From the NCBI GenBank assembly GCA_020284085.1, contig JACEVL010000053.1:27501-91500 (forward strand): DNA of 64,000 nucleotides, given 5' to 3'. This DNA is from Aporrectodea caliginosa (Eukaryota; Annelida; Clitellata; Crassiclitellata; Lumbricidae). The notes under the pieces are model-generated. The model made no database searches, was not told the origin of the DNA, and saw only the letters and a program-made list of their open reading frames with translations. Each line of letters opens with the position of its first letter. Position 1 is the stretch's first letter. Made by a program: the position numbers and the translations under genes. Shown in pieces: positions 32,627 through 41,999 of the stretch.

Positions 32627-35600
32627 TCACCTTGTGCTGTCAGTTCTTGGAACTTTAGCGACCTTCATGATCAAGCCTCTCCATTTCCTTCTGTCCGCCG
32701 TCGCATCTCTCAGTTCTGCCAAATTCATTCCAGTTGTTTCATGTATCTCGTCCATCCACTTTTTCCTTGGTCGTCCTTGTTTTCTCCTTCCCTCTCCATA
32801 TGCTAACATCATTTCCTTTTCCAGTCCATCTGATCGCATGACATGACCAAAGAACCTCAACTTTGCTCTTAGCACGGTTTGTTGTAGTGTCTCTTCCTTC
32901 TCAATTCCAATACTCCATCGCACCCAATCATTGGTCTTTTTCTCTTTCCATGATATTCTCTGCATCTTCCTCCATATCCACATTTCGCATGCGTTAATCT
33001 TTTTTCTCATTTTCTTGGTCATTGTCCATGTCTCGCTGCCGTATGTTACTGTTGGTATGATCAAAGCCTTCACCAATCTTTTTTTCGTGTCTATACTCAC
33101 ATGTTTGTCCTTCCATATTTTTTCCAGACCATTCATTGCAGCTTTTCCTATAGCCACTCTACGATTTATTTCCATATCACACTTTCCTTCTTTTTCTATT
33201 ACTGATCCCAAAAACGTGAAGTTAGTTACCGTTTCTATTTCTTCTCCGTCTACTTCAAAACTGTCCTCCTCCTCTGTTGTCATGATCTTTGTCTTTTTTA
33301 TATTGAAGTAGAGTCCTGCTTTCTCACTTTCACTCTTAAGCCTTCTTATCAGTGTTACCAACTCGTTTTTTTTACCCGCCAATAATGTTGTATCATCAGC
33401 GTATCTCAGATTGTTCATTATTCTTCCCGCTATCTTTATTCCTTCCTCAGCCTCATCCATTCCCGCCTGCCTCATTATCCTTTCAGCGTACATGTTAAAT
33501 AAGACAGGAGACAGAATGCATCCTTGCCGCACTCCCTTCCTTATCCTAAAACTGTCAGTATCTCCATATTCAGTCCTTATCACCGCTATCTGATCTTCGT
33601 ACAGACCCCTAAGAAGTTGTACCAAGTGTTTCGGTATTCCCATTTCTCCCAAGGTTTTCCACATCAATTCATGATTAATGCAGTCAAACGCTTTACTATA
33701 ATCGATGAAGCATATGTATACTTTCTGTCCATACTCCCTTTGTCTCTCCATTATCCACCTCATATTGGCAATATGATCACGTGTTCCACGAGATTTCCTA
33801 AATCCTGCTTGACTATCAGGAAGCTCTCTCTCTATTGTACTCTCCATTCTTTTATGTAATATTTTAAGTAATATTTTGCTTATGTGCGATATCATTGCTA
33901 TTGTCCTGTAATTTTCACACTCTTTCGCATCTCCTTTTTTAAATAAAGGTATAAAAACTGAACTTTTCCAATCTTCTGGCCATTTTCCAGTTCTCCATAT
34001 GTTATTACAAATTTTTGTTATTGTCTTTGTCATCACGCCATCCCCACCTTTTACCATTTCTATTGGTATCCCGTCTTGACCCGGTGCCTTATTATCTTTC
34101 AATTGTTTGATAGCCCATTCTACCTCTGCTTCCATGACTTCCGGTTCAATTTCATACTCAGTTTCATCCATTTTTTCTACCTTTACTCTTTTATCTTCGT
34201 TGTACAACTCTTCTGTGTATTCTTTCCATCTTTTCTTCATTCCTTCTTCGTCCGCAATTATGTGTCCATCACTTGCTTTCAATGATCCCATTCTTGGTGT
34301 GTTTTTTCTCGTTATTTCCCTTACTTTTGAAAACATTGTTTTAGTTCTTCCTTTTCTTCCCTCATCCTCCATTTCTTTGCATAATTCATTTAGATGTTTT
34401 TCTTTGTCCATGCGTGCTTGTTTTTGGAATGCTCTATTCAGTTTTCTTACTTTATCTTTATCTCCTTCTCTTTTTGCTTCCCTTCTGTCCATGGCTATGT
34501 TGATAGCTTCTTTCGATAGCCAAGGAGTTGTTTTGGATTTTCTTTTCTTCGGAATATATTTCTCCGCAGTTTCTAAGATCGCTTCCTTTGTCTTTTCCCA
34601 TAAATTGTTCTCAACCTCCTCTGTTTCCGCATCATCCCTCTCCAATATTTCAAATCTATTCCTTATTTCTACTCTGTATTCCTGTGATATTTCCTTGCAG
34701 TCGTATGTGATCAATCTTTCTCCTGTTTTTAGTTTTTTAAATTTCATTTGCACTGTTGCCACTAGTAATTCATGATCAGTTCCACAGTCCGCACCTGGTT
34801 TTGTTCTCACATCCCTTATCGTGCTTTTCCATCTTTTATTTATCAGTATGTAATCAATCTGGTTCCTGTGTTTACCATCCGGTGAAGTCCACGTGTACAA
34901 CCTTCTTTTTGGCTGTTCAAACCATGTATTCATTATTCTCAGGCTGTTTCCTTCACAAAAATCCACTAATCTCTCTCCTGCATCGTTTTGCTCTCCCAAC
35001 CCATGACCTCCTATCGTGTCTCCCCCTCCTCCATTATATTTTCCCACCTTTGCATTGAAGTCACCAATGACCATTACTACATCTCCTTTATGGGTTTTAT
35101 CAATTATACTTTGTAATTCATTATAAAAGCTTTCATGCTCTTCTTCAGTCGCCATTGATGTTGGTGCATATATCTGTATGATTGTTGTGTTAACTTTCTT
35201 TCCTCGAAATCTTACGCTCAAGATTCTGTCACTCACTGTATCATAACCCATTATTGCATTTGCACTTATTCTATCACACATAATTGCTACCCCACTTCTT
35301 CCTTTTTCTTTTTGACCCGACATTATTATCCTATAACCATTCCAGTTGAAATGACCTTGTCCTTTCCATCTTGTTTCGCTTAACCCCATGACTGATATTT
35401 CAAGTCGTTCCATCTCTCTCTGAATGATATCCATCTTTCCGCTCTGCATACTACGAACATTCCATGTTCCTATTTTCATCTTCTTTTTGCAGCTCAGGAC
35501 GAGTCTTTGCTTTCCAGTACGATCCGCCACAGAACCTCCTTTCGGCTTTTGTCCTGTTGCTTCATTAGACTGGAATGCTTTCAACCCTCCATCTTGCTCT

Positions 35601-35683
35601 TTCCCAGTAGCTGTTGAGTCGCACTCCGGCCTGGGAGTCTCACCATCTGCGACTAATGCTTTGTTTGAATTTGCTTGATTCAT
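32627..35683 (-). CDS. RTE-like endonuclease/reverse transcriptase
   Basis: 1018 residues in an unbroken frame. An apurinic-type endonuclease starts near residue 70 (KIGTWNVRSM) with GLSETRW (about 103), VIGDFNAKVG (about 205), RNQIDYILI and GTDHELLV. Reverse transcriptase follows: DNKAPGQDGIPIEM, SQAGFRKSRGTRDHI, FIDYSKAFDCINHELMW, GVRQGCILSPVLFN and the catalytic NLRYADDT (about 759). The C-terminal region has YGSETWT and the FGHVMRSD motif typical of RTE/craniofacial-development-protein-2-like elements. Length matches the single large ORF of RTE elements. All catalytic motifs are present, so it may encode active enzyme. The clade label (RTE versus the related Proto2 group) is not certain. 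Confidence 0.9.
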   Translation of the reverse strand: MNQANSNKALVADGETPRPECDSTATGKEQDGGLKAFQSNEATGQKPKGGSVADRTGKQRLVLSCKKKMKIGTWNVRSMQSGKMDIIQREMERLEISVMGLSETRWKGQGHFNWNGYRIIMSGQKEKGRSGVAIMCDRISANAIMGYDTVSDRILSVRFRGKKVNTTIIQIYAPTSMATEEEHESFYNELQSIIDKTHKGDVVMVIGDFNAKVGKYNGGGGDTIGGHGLGEQNDAGERLVDFCEGNSLRIMNTWFEQPKRRLYTWTSPDGKHRNQIDYILINKRWKSTIRDVRTKPGADCGTDHELLVATVQMKFKKLKTGERLITYDCKEISQEYRVEIRNRFEILERDDAETEEVENNLWEKTKEAILETAEKYIPKKRKSKTTPWLSKEAINIAMDRREAKREGDKDKVRKLNRAFQKQARMDKEKHLNELCKEMEDEGRKGRTKTMFSKVREITRKNTPRMGSLKASDGHIIADEEGMKKRWKEYTEELYNEDKRVKVEKMDETEYEIEPEVMEAEVEWAIKQLKDNKAPGQDGIPIEMVKGGDGVMTKTITKICNNIWRTGKWPEDWKSSVFIPLFKKGDAKECENYRTIAMISHISKILLKILHKRMESTIERELPDSQAGFRKSRGTRDHIANMRWIMERQREYGQKVYICFIDYSKAFDCINHELMWKTLGEMGIPKHLVQLLRGLYEDQIAVIRTEYGDTDSFRIRKGVRQGCILSPVLFNMYAERIMRQAGMDEAEEGIKIAGRIMNNLRYADDTTLLAGKKNELVTLIRRLKSESEKAGLYFNIKKTKIMTTEEEDSFEVDGEEIETVTNFTFLGSVIEKEGKCDMEINRRVAIGKAAMNGLEKIWKDKHVSIDTKKRLVKALIIPTVTYGSETWTMTKKMRKKINACEMWIWRKMQRISWKEKKTNDWVRWSIGIEKEETLQQTVLRAKLRFFGHVMRSDGLEKEMMLAYGEGRRKQGRPRKKWMDEIHETTGMNLAELRDATADRRKWRGLIMKVAKVPRTDSTR

Positions 35684-35951
35684 AAAGGTTTTCTTGGCAT
35701 GTTAACAGGGGTGGTTTGCCATTGCCTTCCCCTGGTTTTGCCTGCCGTGCCCGTTCGTTCCCCTACCCAATAAGGAGGGTACTAACAGTCTGCACCACTT
35801 GAAGGTGGGACACGGAGGACTTTGGTTCATCAGCCCAGGTCGGTTCCGAATCTACGATCAGTGAATACGTCGATCGGATTTCCTCCCTGTGTTACTCTAA
35901 GCAAGCTAGGCAAGCCTAGACGAGCCTAAAGTGACTGATGAGCCTTTGGTG
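32627..35951 (-). mobile_element. Full-length RTE-like non-LTR retrotransposon
   Basis: Flanked by a perfect 14-bp duplication ACTGAATAAAGACG (32613-32626, 35952-35965) inside the Polinton integrase. The 5' region (minus strand, 35684-35951) contains the complement of gggtggtttgccattgcctt, a phrase familiar from the leaders of RTE-type elements. There is no poly(A) tail: the ORF stop codon is the last base triplet of the element. Confidence 0.9.
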
Positions 35952-36249
35952 ACTGAATAAAGACGCTTATACTTTGCATAAACCCGTTAGATTAACGTTT
36001 AGACGTAGAAGAACATTTACGGTCGGTATAGACGATTTGTGGCAAGCCGATTTGGCAGACCTTTCTGCTTTGTCAAAGTATAACGATAAGAATAAATATC
36101 TACTGACCTGTATAGATGTGTTTTCTAAATACGCTTGGGTACTTCCACTTAAATCGAAGACCGGAGCCGCTTTGACGGAAGCCACTGACGCTGTTGACTG
36201 ACAGGCATCCCGCTCATTTACAAACCGATAAGGGTACCGAATTTCTTAA

Positions 36250-37833
36250 CCTTCGCCATACGCGAGAAAAAAAACTACGTCTTCTATGCTTGGGGGTCCA
36301 AATGACCCCCAAGGTATACCTGTTCCTGGGCATGGAATTTGATAATTTTTGTTTCGTTTTTAATGTTTTATGGGTCAGGGAATTTATTGCAGCTACTGCC
36401 AAATGCGTGACCTTCACGGATGACCTTGAAATTCAAGGTCACATGCTTTTTTACGTGACCATACCATCATCAGGTGTATCTCTGCTTCTACGCATGCTAT
36501 CTTGAATATTTGTTTTCAGAAATTCAAGGCCACGTGATTATGCACGTGACCTTACCTATCTCAACTGGAACAGCCATTTTGTTTGTTTATATGTTGTAAG
36601 TCTACAAAATTTCGAAAAATAACACAGACAAAGCAGTTTCAGTCTTATATTCATGTAGCGTGAATAGACAATGGCTAAAAGAGTATCAGGTGCAGCGGCC
36701 AGACGCCGCTTAGAGAAATCACTAGCTCATCACGACAATGTGATCTCGTCCGAATGTCACAAGAAACCAGAGGTCATCCTTACCTACAATAGCACTAAAG
36801 GTGCAGTTGACACTTTGGACAAAATGTGCAGACAATATACAGTGAAACGTTCTACCAGACGATGGCCCTTGACACTTTTCTTCACCCTTCTGGATATAGC
36901 TGCACATAACGCATCCGTGATTTGGTTTCATCAACATCCTGAATGGGTGGATTCTGCAAACACTAATCAGAAGGACAGAAGGAGAGCATTCATATTGGAA
37001 ATGGGGAAAAGTATGTGTCTTCCATGGATCGACAGCAGAAGAAGCACGCCCTGCGTAAGCGGCAGAAAATCGATAAAGCGGGCTTTGGAATACGTGAATC
37101 TGCCTGTTCCTACGACAACACAGAACGACACAGTCATCACTCCTCAGAGAGGACGATGTCACATGTGCGATCGAAAGAATGACACCAAGACGAAGCACAG
37201 ATGCAGCACGTGTGGTCAATTTGTTTGTGGTAACCATTCCACACAATCATTTACCTGTACCGAATGTAGTTAGATACACTGGCAACAAGTCATAAACAAA
37301 TTATGAGAAGTGAAACGATGTAACATAAGATGTAACATAACATATTCCAGTTGTGTTTTGTTTATATTTTGTTGAGTTCCTTGTACCAAATAACCATAGG
37401 AACCAAAAAACTTCGTTGTTCTAACAGGTATAATAGCAGAGATAGGTATGGTCATGTAAAAAATCATGTGACCTTGAATTTCAAGGTCTTCCGTCAAGGT
37501 CACGCATTTGTCAGTAGCTGGAGTGAATTCCCTGACCCCTAAAACATTAGACACAAAAAAATAATCTTCAAGATACCTTGCGTAGAAGCAGAGATACACC
37601 TCATTGTATGGACACTAATGATATGGACATGAATTTCACTCTAAGACCTCACCAAAATGACGTCACAGCGTCAGAACTAAGCGTCAACGTATGACGTCAC
37701 TCATACCATTTTGACAAGGAGGAATTTATAGGAAAAGTCACCAAAGGAAACTTTTTGGTGCCCACATTTTAGAAAGTTACAGATGAAAATATACCCCTGG
37801 GGGTAATTTTGACCCCCAAACATGTGGCGAAGG
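36250..37833 (+). mobile_element. Internally deleted piggyBac element in the Polinton integrase
   Basis: TTAA flanks both sides (36246-36249, 37834-37837). Ends are CCTTCGCCA and its complement, followed on each side by a small hairpin (tgggggtccaaatgaccccc on the left, gggggtaattttgaccccc on the right). Subterminal blocks with tgaccttgaaattcaaggtc appear in opposite orientation at about 36420-36442 and 37471-37486. It carries only the C-terminal part of a transposase. Confidence 0.95.
36671..37273 (+). pseudogene. piggyBac transposase, C-terminal part
   Basis: About 200 residues corresponding to the last third of piggyBac transposases: YNSTKGAVDTLDKMC, which includes the third acidic residue of the catalytic core, RRWPLTLFFTLLDIAAHNA, and a Cys-rich C-terminal domain (CHMCDRKND...CSTCGQFVCGNH...CTEC) that binds the terminal repeats. 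The first two catalytic aspartates are missing, so it cannot cut. The ATG at 36671 follows a degenerate leader and may be fortuitous. A deletion derivative with a possible DNA-binding product is the simplest reading. Confidence 0.85.
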
Positions 37834-38508
37834 TTAACAATTCGTTTCAAGCGCTCTTGCGCAAAAATACCGTTCGCTTCTACACGACCGAAAACGAGGA
37901 CATAAAAGCCTCCGTCGTGGAAAGATTTAATCGCACGCTTAAAACCAAGATGTGGAAGTATTTCACGTATAAAAATACGCATCGTTATACGGATGTTTTA
38001 CAAGATCTCGTACATTCGTATAATAATACTTATCACAGAAGTATAGGCATGCCCCCGAGTCAGGTTTCTATCGAAAACGAAGACGTTATTAGAAAGCGTT
38101 TGTACGGTGAAAAGAAAAGGCCGGCTGTTTGGAAGTATAGCGTGGGCGACAAGGTTCGTATAAGCAAAGCGCGAATCGCATTCAAGAAAGGTTATTTACC
38201 TTCTTGGACGGATGAAATTTTCACGATCGTTGCTCGAATACCCTCCGACCCCATAACTTACGAACTCGTCGACTTGAATGATGAGAAATTAAAAGGCAAA
38301 TTCTGCGAAGAGGAATTGCAGCGGATAACGAAAGAAGACGATATTTATAGAGTCGAAAACGTGTTAAAAACTCGTAAGCGTGGTCGTAATATCGAATATT
38401 TTGTAAAGTGGAAGGGATACGACGATAGCTTTAACTCGTGGACGTCGGATATATTCGGCGCATAACTATTTGAGAGTTCAGTCGTACAAAGTACGTGGTA
38501 CGAGCAGG

Positions 38509-39346
38509 ATGGCGCATTTTTACATTACATTACCGAGTAACAGCTCTACGCATTACTATCCGAATAATACCGTTACGCGTTATACTACGAGATTGGAAAA
38601 CGGTATAGCTCTGTCCGGCGATTGGGAATTAGGATTGGTAGAAATACAATATCAGCATACGTGGTTCACTTTAGAAAGAGGCGAAGGTACCTTTTGTATA
38701 TTCGCAATTCGTCAGCCCGCATATCGACTCAATGGGTTATTTCAATAAGTTGTTGAGTCTAGCACCCGGCTATTACGATTCGATAACCGATCTCGTGCAC
38801 GCGATTACCGAATGTATGAAACATATGGTCGATGAATTCAAACTCGGCGCTTTTCCAACGTTTAAGTACAACGCTATAACGAAACGTCTCAACGCGGATA
38901 TAAATTGTGGTGCGCACGTACTATTTTCACCTGCCTTGTGCGCGATGTTGGGTTTGTCCGAATCGCAGAATACCATCCAACACGATGACTATGCCGATGA
39001 AGCGCCTTTAGAGTGGGTGTCTGCGCACGCATGCGATATAAATCGCAGTTTTTCTTCCACGTACGTATATTGCAATGTCTTGGAACATATACCCATAGGC
39101 GATACCAAAGCGCCATTACTTCGTATCGTTCACCTATCAGGCAAAGGTGGCGATAACGTGCATACGTTATACGAGAAACCATTATACGTACCGCTACACC
39201 AGAAACATTTTGACTCGATCGAAATAGATATAAGAAGCGACACTGGGAATCCGATTCCATTCGAGTACGGGAAGCGTATTAGTAGATCCTACAGTGCTAC
39301 GGGTCCAATGCTTTTAGGAGCCAATAGAATGACGTGTTATAAATAG
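38509..39346 (+). pseudogene. Polinton penton (minor capsid) protein, frameshifted
   Basis: Forms the fivefold vertices of the predicted capsid with a single jelly-roll fold. It starts at ATG 38509 (MAHFYITLPSNSSTHYYPNN), the usual opening of Polinton pentons, with SGDWELGLVEIQYQHTW soon after. The frame stops at 38748; the next frame, from 38732, continues with APGYYDSITDLVHAI, FKYNAITKRL and the diagnostic end HFDSIEIDIRSDTGNPIPF. One indel near 38730 explains both. It begins 44 bases after the integrase stop. Total length of about 280 residues is near the family norm. No hexon gene follows, which is unusual. Confidence 0.85.
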
Positions 39347-39349
39347 CGT

Positions 39350-40150
39350 GACCTCGTTTGGCTTCAGCCGATAGCAAGTCTTGACAAACCCCTCAATTAC
39401 GTGATAGTGGTCACTTTCAACTGACCAAAATAGGCATTATGTATCACCGGTTAAACACCCATACATCACCGAAGTTGCTTTTTATTGATACCAAAGTTTT
39501 GTTGGTACGCCGAGGATGAGGTCATTAAATTATTAGTTCAAAACCCGCATTAGTTTACTGCCGTTATCCATTTGTCTCTACAAACGGCATTAATTATTTT
39601 AATTACAATGTTTGACATTTACTCCTAACTTTTCATCCTAAACGACACCCACTGTCGTAGTGTCGAGCAGAGATGTTGGCAAGCAGTTCCACAGGGCGCA
39701 ATAGAGCATGTTGAGGGCTAGAATCGGGTGTAGGTTTCGCGCGAAGCTCAGTGCTTTGTGGGCGTTGAGAGCGGTTAAAGCGCTTTACCAGGGCGTCGTC
39801 ACAGTTGGCTAGGTTCAGCAGTTAGTCGTCATTGAAAACATGGCACCTTCCGCGCAGGCTGCTAATACGTAACTGTAATTTAGTTTGTGCCAAGCTCAGC
39901 CAGGTTGGTTGTGCGAAGCTCTGTATCAGTGGGGCAGCGAGGTTGTATTGGGCTCTTGTGCAGATCTTTGGTGGTGGGCCCTTTCTCCTTGAACCCCCCT
40001 TCGATTTCAAATAAAAACGCTGTAGCGTAAAACATAAAATCTGCACAACCTGTACAACCCATTGCTACGCCACTGCTCTGTAAGTTTGCCAGGTATCCAA
40101 ATACGATTTACAATAATTATGATCCATTAGAATAAATTAGAGTTTATTTG
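39350..40150. other. No gene seen; right flank of the Polinton
   Basis: The sequence after penton loses Polinton coding signal at once. Short ORFs around 39822-40062 overlap on both strands and match nothing I recognise. Confidence 0.5.
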
Positions 40151-40170
40151 ATTTTTAGGAGTAGAAGTTT

Positions 40171-40540
40171 TCAAAATGATAGTCTGAGTCTGTTAGAGAA
40201 CTTAGTTGATTGCACCTGGGTGAGTGAGTCAATTCGTCCAGCAGTGCTAAAGAGACGCTCAACTGGAGCATACGTACGGAAGCTGCTGTTGTTGATTTGA
40301 TGTGGAATGCCCAAATGGTTAGTTAGTAATGGATAAGAATCTGTAGAGTTGGTTCTGCATAATAGCAAGAGCCTGCGTAAAGTAGGCGTAGAAAGTAGGC
40401 AGCCGCATTAAGCTAGCTAAGAATGACTGCATACCATGTGCGTGGATAGTCTGATAATGATGGTCAGCCCCTTGCCCTTGGGGTCTGTCAAAGTGTGCTG
40501 TAAGATTGTAAGAGATGTAAGGATAGAATAATGTTGACAA
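40171..40540 (-). pseudogene. hAT transposase C-terminal fragment
   Basis: On the minus strand the fragment reads GIPHQINNSSFRTYAPVERL followed by FSTAGRI. The APVERLFSTAGRI phrase is the hAT dimerisation signature. Upstream residues (FYAYFTQALA, LYRFLSITNH) lie in the same strand but another frame. No ends or target duplication were found. Confidence 0.75.
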
Positions 40541-40635
40541 TTATGTTGCCATGCAATCATAATGCAGAGTAGTTTTATTCAATTAAATGGGTGGCCCGGG
40601 TCAACCCAGCAGGCTGGCGTCTTTGCTGACTTTTA

Positions 40636-40805
40636 TTAATGTAATTTGTAATTTACACTTCATTCAAATACAAATTACATGCAATATTGTAATTGAAATA
40701 CAATTACAATTACTGGACTTGAAATGTAATTCATTTATCAATTACAATTACGGAACTTGTAATTCAATTATGTAATTCAATTACATGTATTTCAATTACT
40801 GAACA
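40636..40805. repeat. AATTACA-rich inverted repeats
   Basis: Words such as taatttgtaattta, aattacaattac and ttgtaattcaatta alternate in both orientations, resembling the subterminal part of an AT-rich transposon that ends near tactgaacaacactgc (about 40796-40811). Only one end is visible. Confidence 0.5.
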
Positions 40806-40810
40806 ACACT

Positions 40811-40940
40811 GCTACTAACAGAACAGACAGCCTGCAATACACGGCGCTAATAGCAGCCTACAAAGCAAATCCGTCTTACGGAGCTCCAACTCGGTACGTC
40901 TCGCTCTCTACGCCAGATGTTTTCCAATGCGCTATCGGGC
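40811..40940 (-). mobile_element. tRNA-derived SINE, copy 2
   Basis: Same body (actaacagaacagacagcct) and head as 30446-30583, with more changes: box A remains as TAGCGCATTGG on the minus strand (about 40925-40935) while box B is damaged. Confidence 0.7.
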
Positions 40941-40943
40941 CCC

Positions 40944-40946
40944 CGT

Positions 40947-41000
<54 letters not shown>

Positions 41001-41066
41001 CGATGATGATGATGATGGTGTTGATGGTGATGGTGATGGTGATGATGGTGATGATGATGATGATAG
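40944..41066. repeat. (GAT)n microsatellite
   Basis: About 40 gat units with a few ggt variants, directly abutting the SINE head. Confidence 0.95.
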
Positions 41067-41990
41067 TCTATTCGTTTATTTCAATATAAGTTGACACACA
41101 TAAAAAGAATATGACTCGATAGATTGTACCTTAGTTAAGATTGTTTATAATGTACAACTGTGAACATTATAACCTGTTTTGTTTTGATTTTATTTGTTTG
41201 TTTTAAATCTTGTACTGCAATGTTTTCTTATTTAGTTATTTGGCTATGATTTAGCCCTAACATTGTTATTTAAATAGAATTTTCTAAAACTATATGATCA
41301 TAAAAATCGTCTTGCCATCAGTAAATGTAATATGGAAAAGGGGCAGCCCTGCAATAGCGGATTATTTTATCCTTTAGGGCTGTCCTGTTGACGGCATCAG
41401 CACTTCAGCAGATTAACATTTTTTTTTAAATGACTGATTGTTAATTAATTGTGCTGTTGTTGATTCAATAAACGGCTGATTGATACACCGCAACTTAGTA
41501 CAAAGAGTGATTGAAAGTTGAAGTTCTGGCACGGAGAGGCTGTCGGCTGATCGAGTGACTGGCTGAAGGGTTGCGGGGTGCAAGGGTGCAGTTAATTCCT
41601 GCAGATGGCTGCGGAAAATGGAAATCCCAGCTACTTACCATAACCTGGCTCATGGCTTCTGGGTGACAGGCTGGTTGTAGGCTAAGCGCTACGCAGGCCT
41701 AATGTAACACAACAAAAGTTTCGACAATGGGGAATTTGTTTCTAAAAATAAAACTCGCGTCATCGTTGCAAGTCGGCCTACAGGCATCGTGCGTTACGAT
41801 AATGATTAAACTGATCAAACTTCTTTGCTTTTCTTTCTAGTCTTCTCTGATAAAAGATATTGTCTTGCATGTTATATTCATATTGGGTTAATACGATACT
41901 TGAAACGTTAACACAATACTACAAACGTCGTCTACCTCTCAATACTACGGCCCGGACATTATTTCACACGGACAATATCTCGCGTATGTC
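41067..41990. other. No gene seen
   Basis: AT-rich DNA without coding signal. The stretch around 41400-41500 with tgattgattc near 41490 may be an old retroposon tail. Confidence 0.4.
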
Positions 41991-41999
41991 GTGCCATAT

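Larger units (their letters stand above)
32506..38465 (+). pseudogene. Polinton chromodomain integrase, split by two transposons and frameshifted
   Basis: The retrovirus-like integrase inserts the element into host DNA. The N-terminal piece (32506-32626, beginning MDSYFDPKHPGSFGG) is cut by an RTE-like LINE. Coding resumes at 35966 with the first catalytic Asp (DDLWQADL). A frameshift or small deletion lies near 36190. The next frame has the second Asp (LQTDKGTEF) and is cut at 36249 by a piggyBac. It resumes at 37838 with the catalytic Glu (ASVVERFNRTLK), an SH3-like segment (YSVGDKVRISKARIAFKKGY) and a C-terminal chromodomain (YRVENVL...EYFVKWKGYDDSFNSW). Apart from the insertions and the break near 36190 the DDE residues are all present. 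The chromodomain could have guided insertion towards modified histones, as in chromoviruses; that is inference. Confidence 0.9.
15200..39349 (+). mobile_element. Decayed Polinton/Maverick (adintovirus-like) element with four nested insertions
   Basis: In order on one strand: PolB 5' exons, protein-primed DNA polymerase B, packaging ATPase, pX-like basic protein, pY-like protein, chromodomain integrase, penton. This combination defines Polintons. Younger elements at 16792-20532, 23531-30261, 32627-35951 and 36250-37833 account for more than 15 kb of the span. Not found: major capsid (hexon), adenain-type protease, and the element's terminal inverted repeats, so the right side is probably truncated after penton. 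Frameshifts in PolB, integrase and penton show it is inactive, while the ATPase, pX and pY frames remain open. Limits are approximate. Confidence 0.85.

Noticed and set aside
34107..34775. 222-codon + strand ORF and other + strand ORFs within 32634-35678
   Set aside because: Antisense shadows of the RTE-like reverse transcriptase frame.
36722..37246. 174-codon minus-strand ORF
   Set aside because: Antisense of the piggyBac C-terminal fragment, which has clear homology on the + strand.
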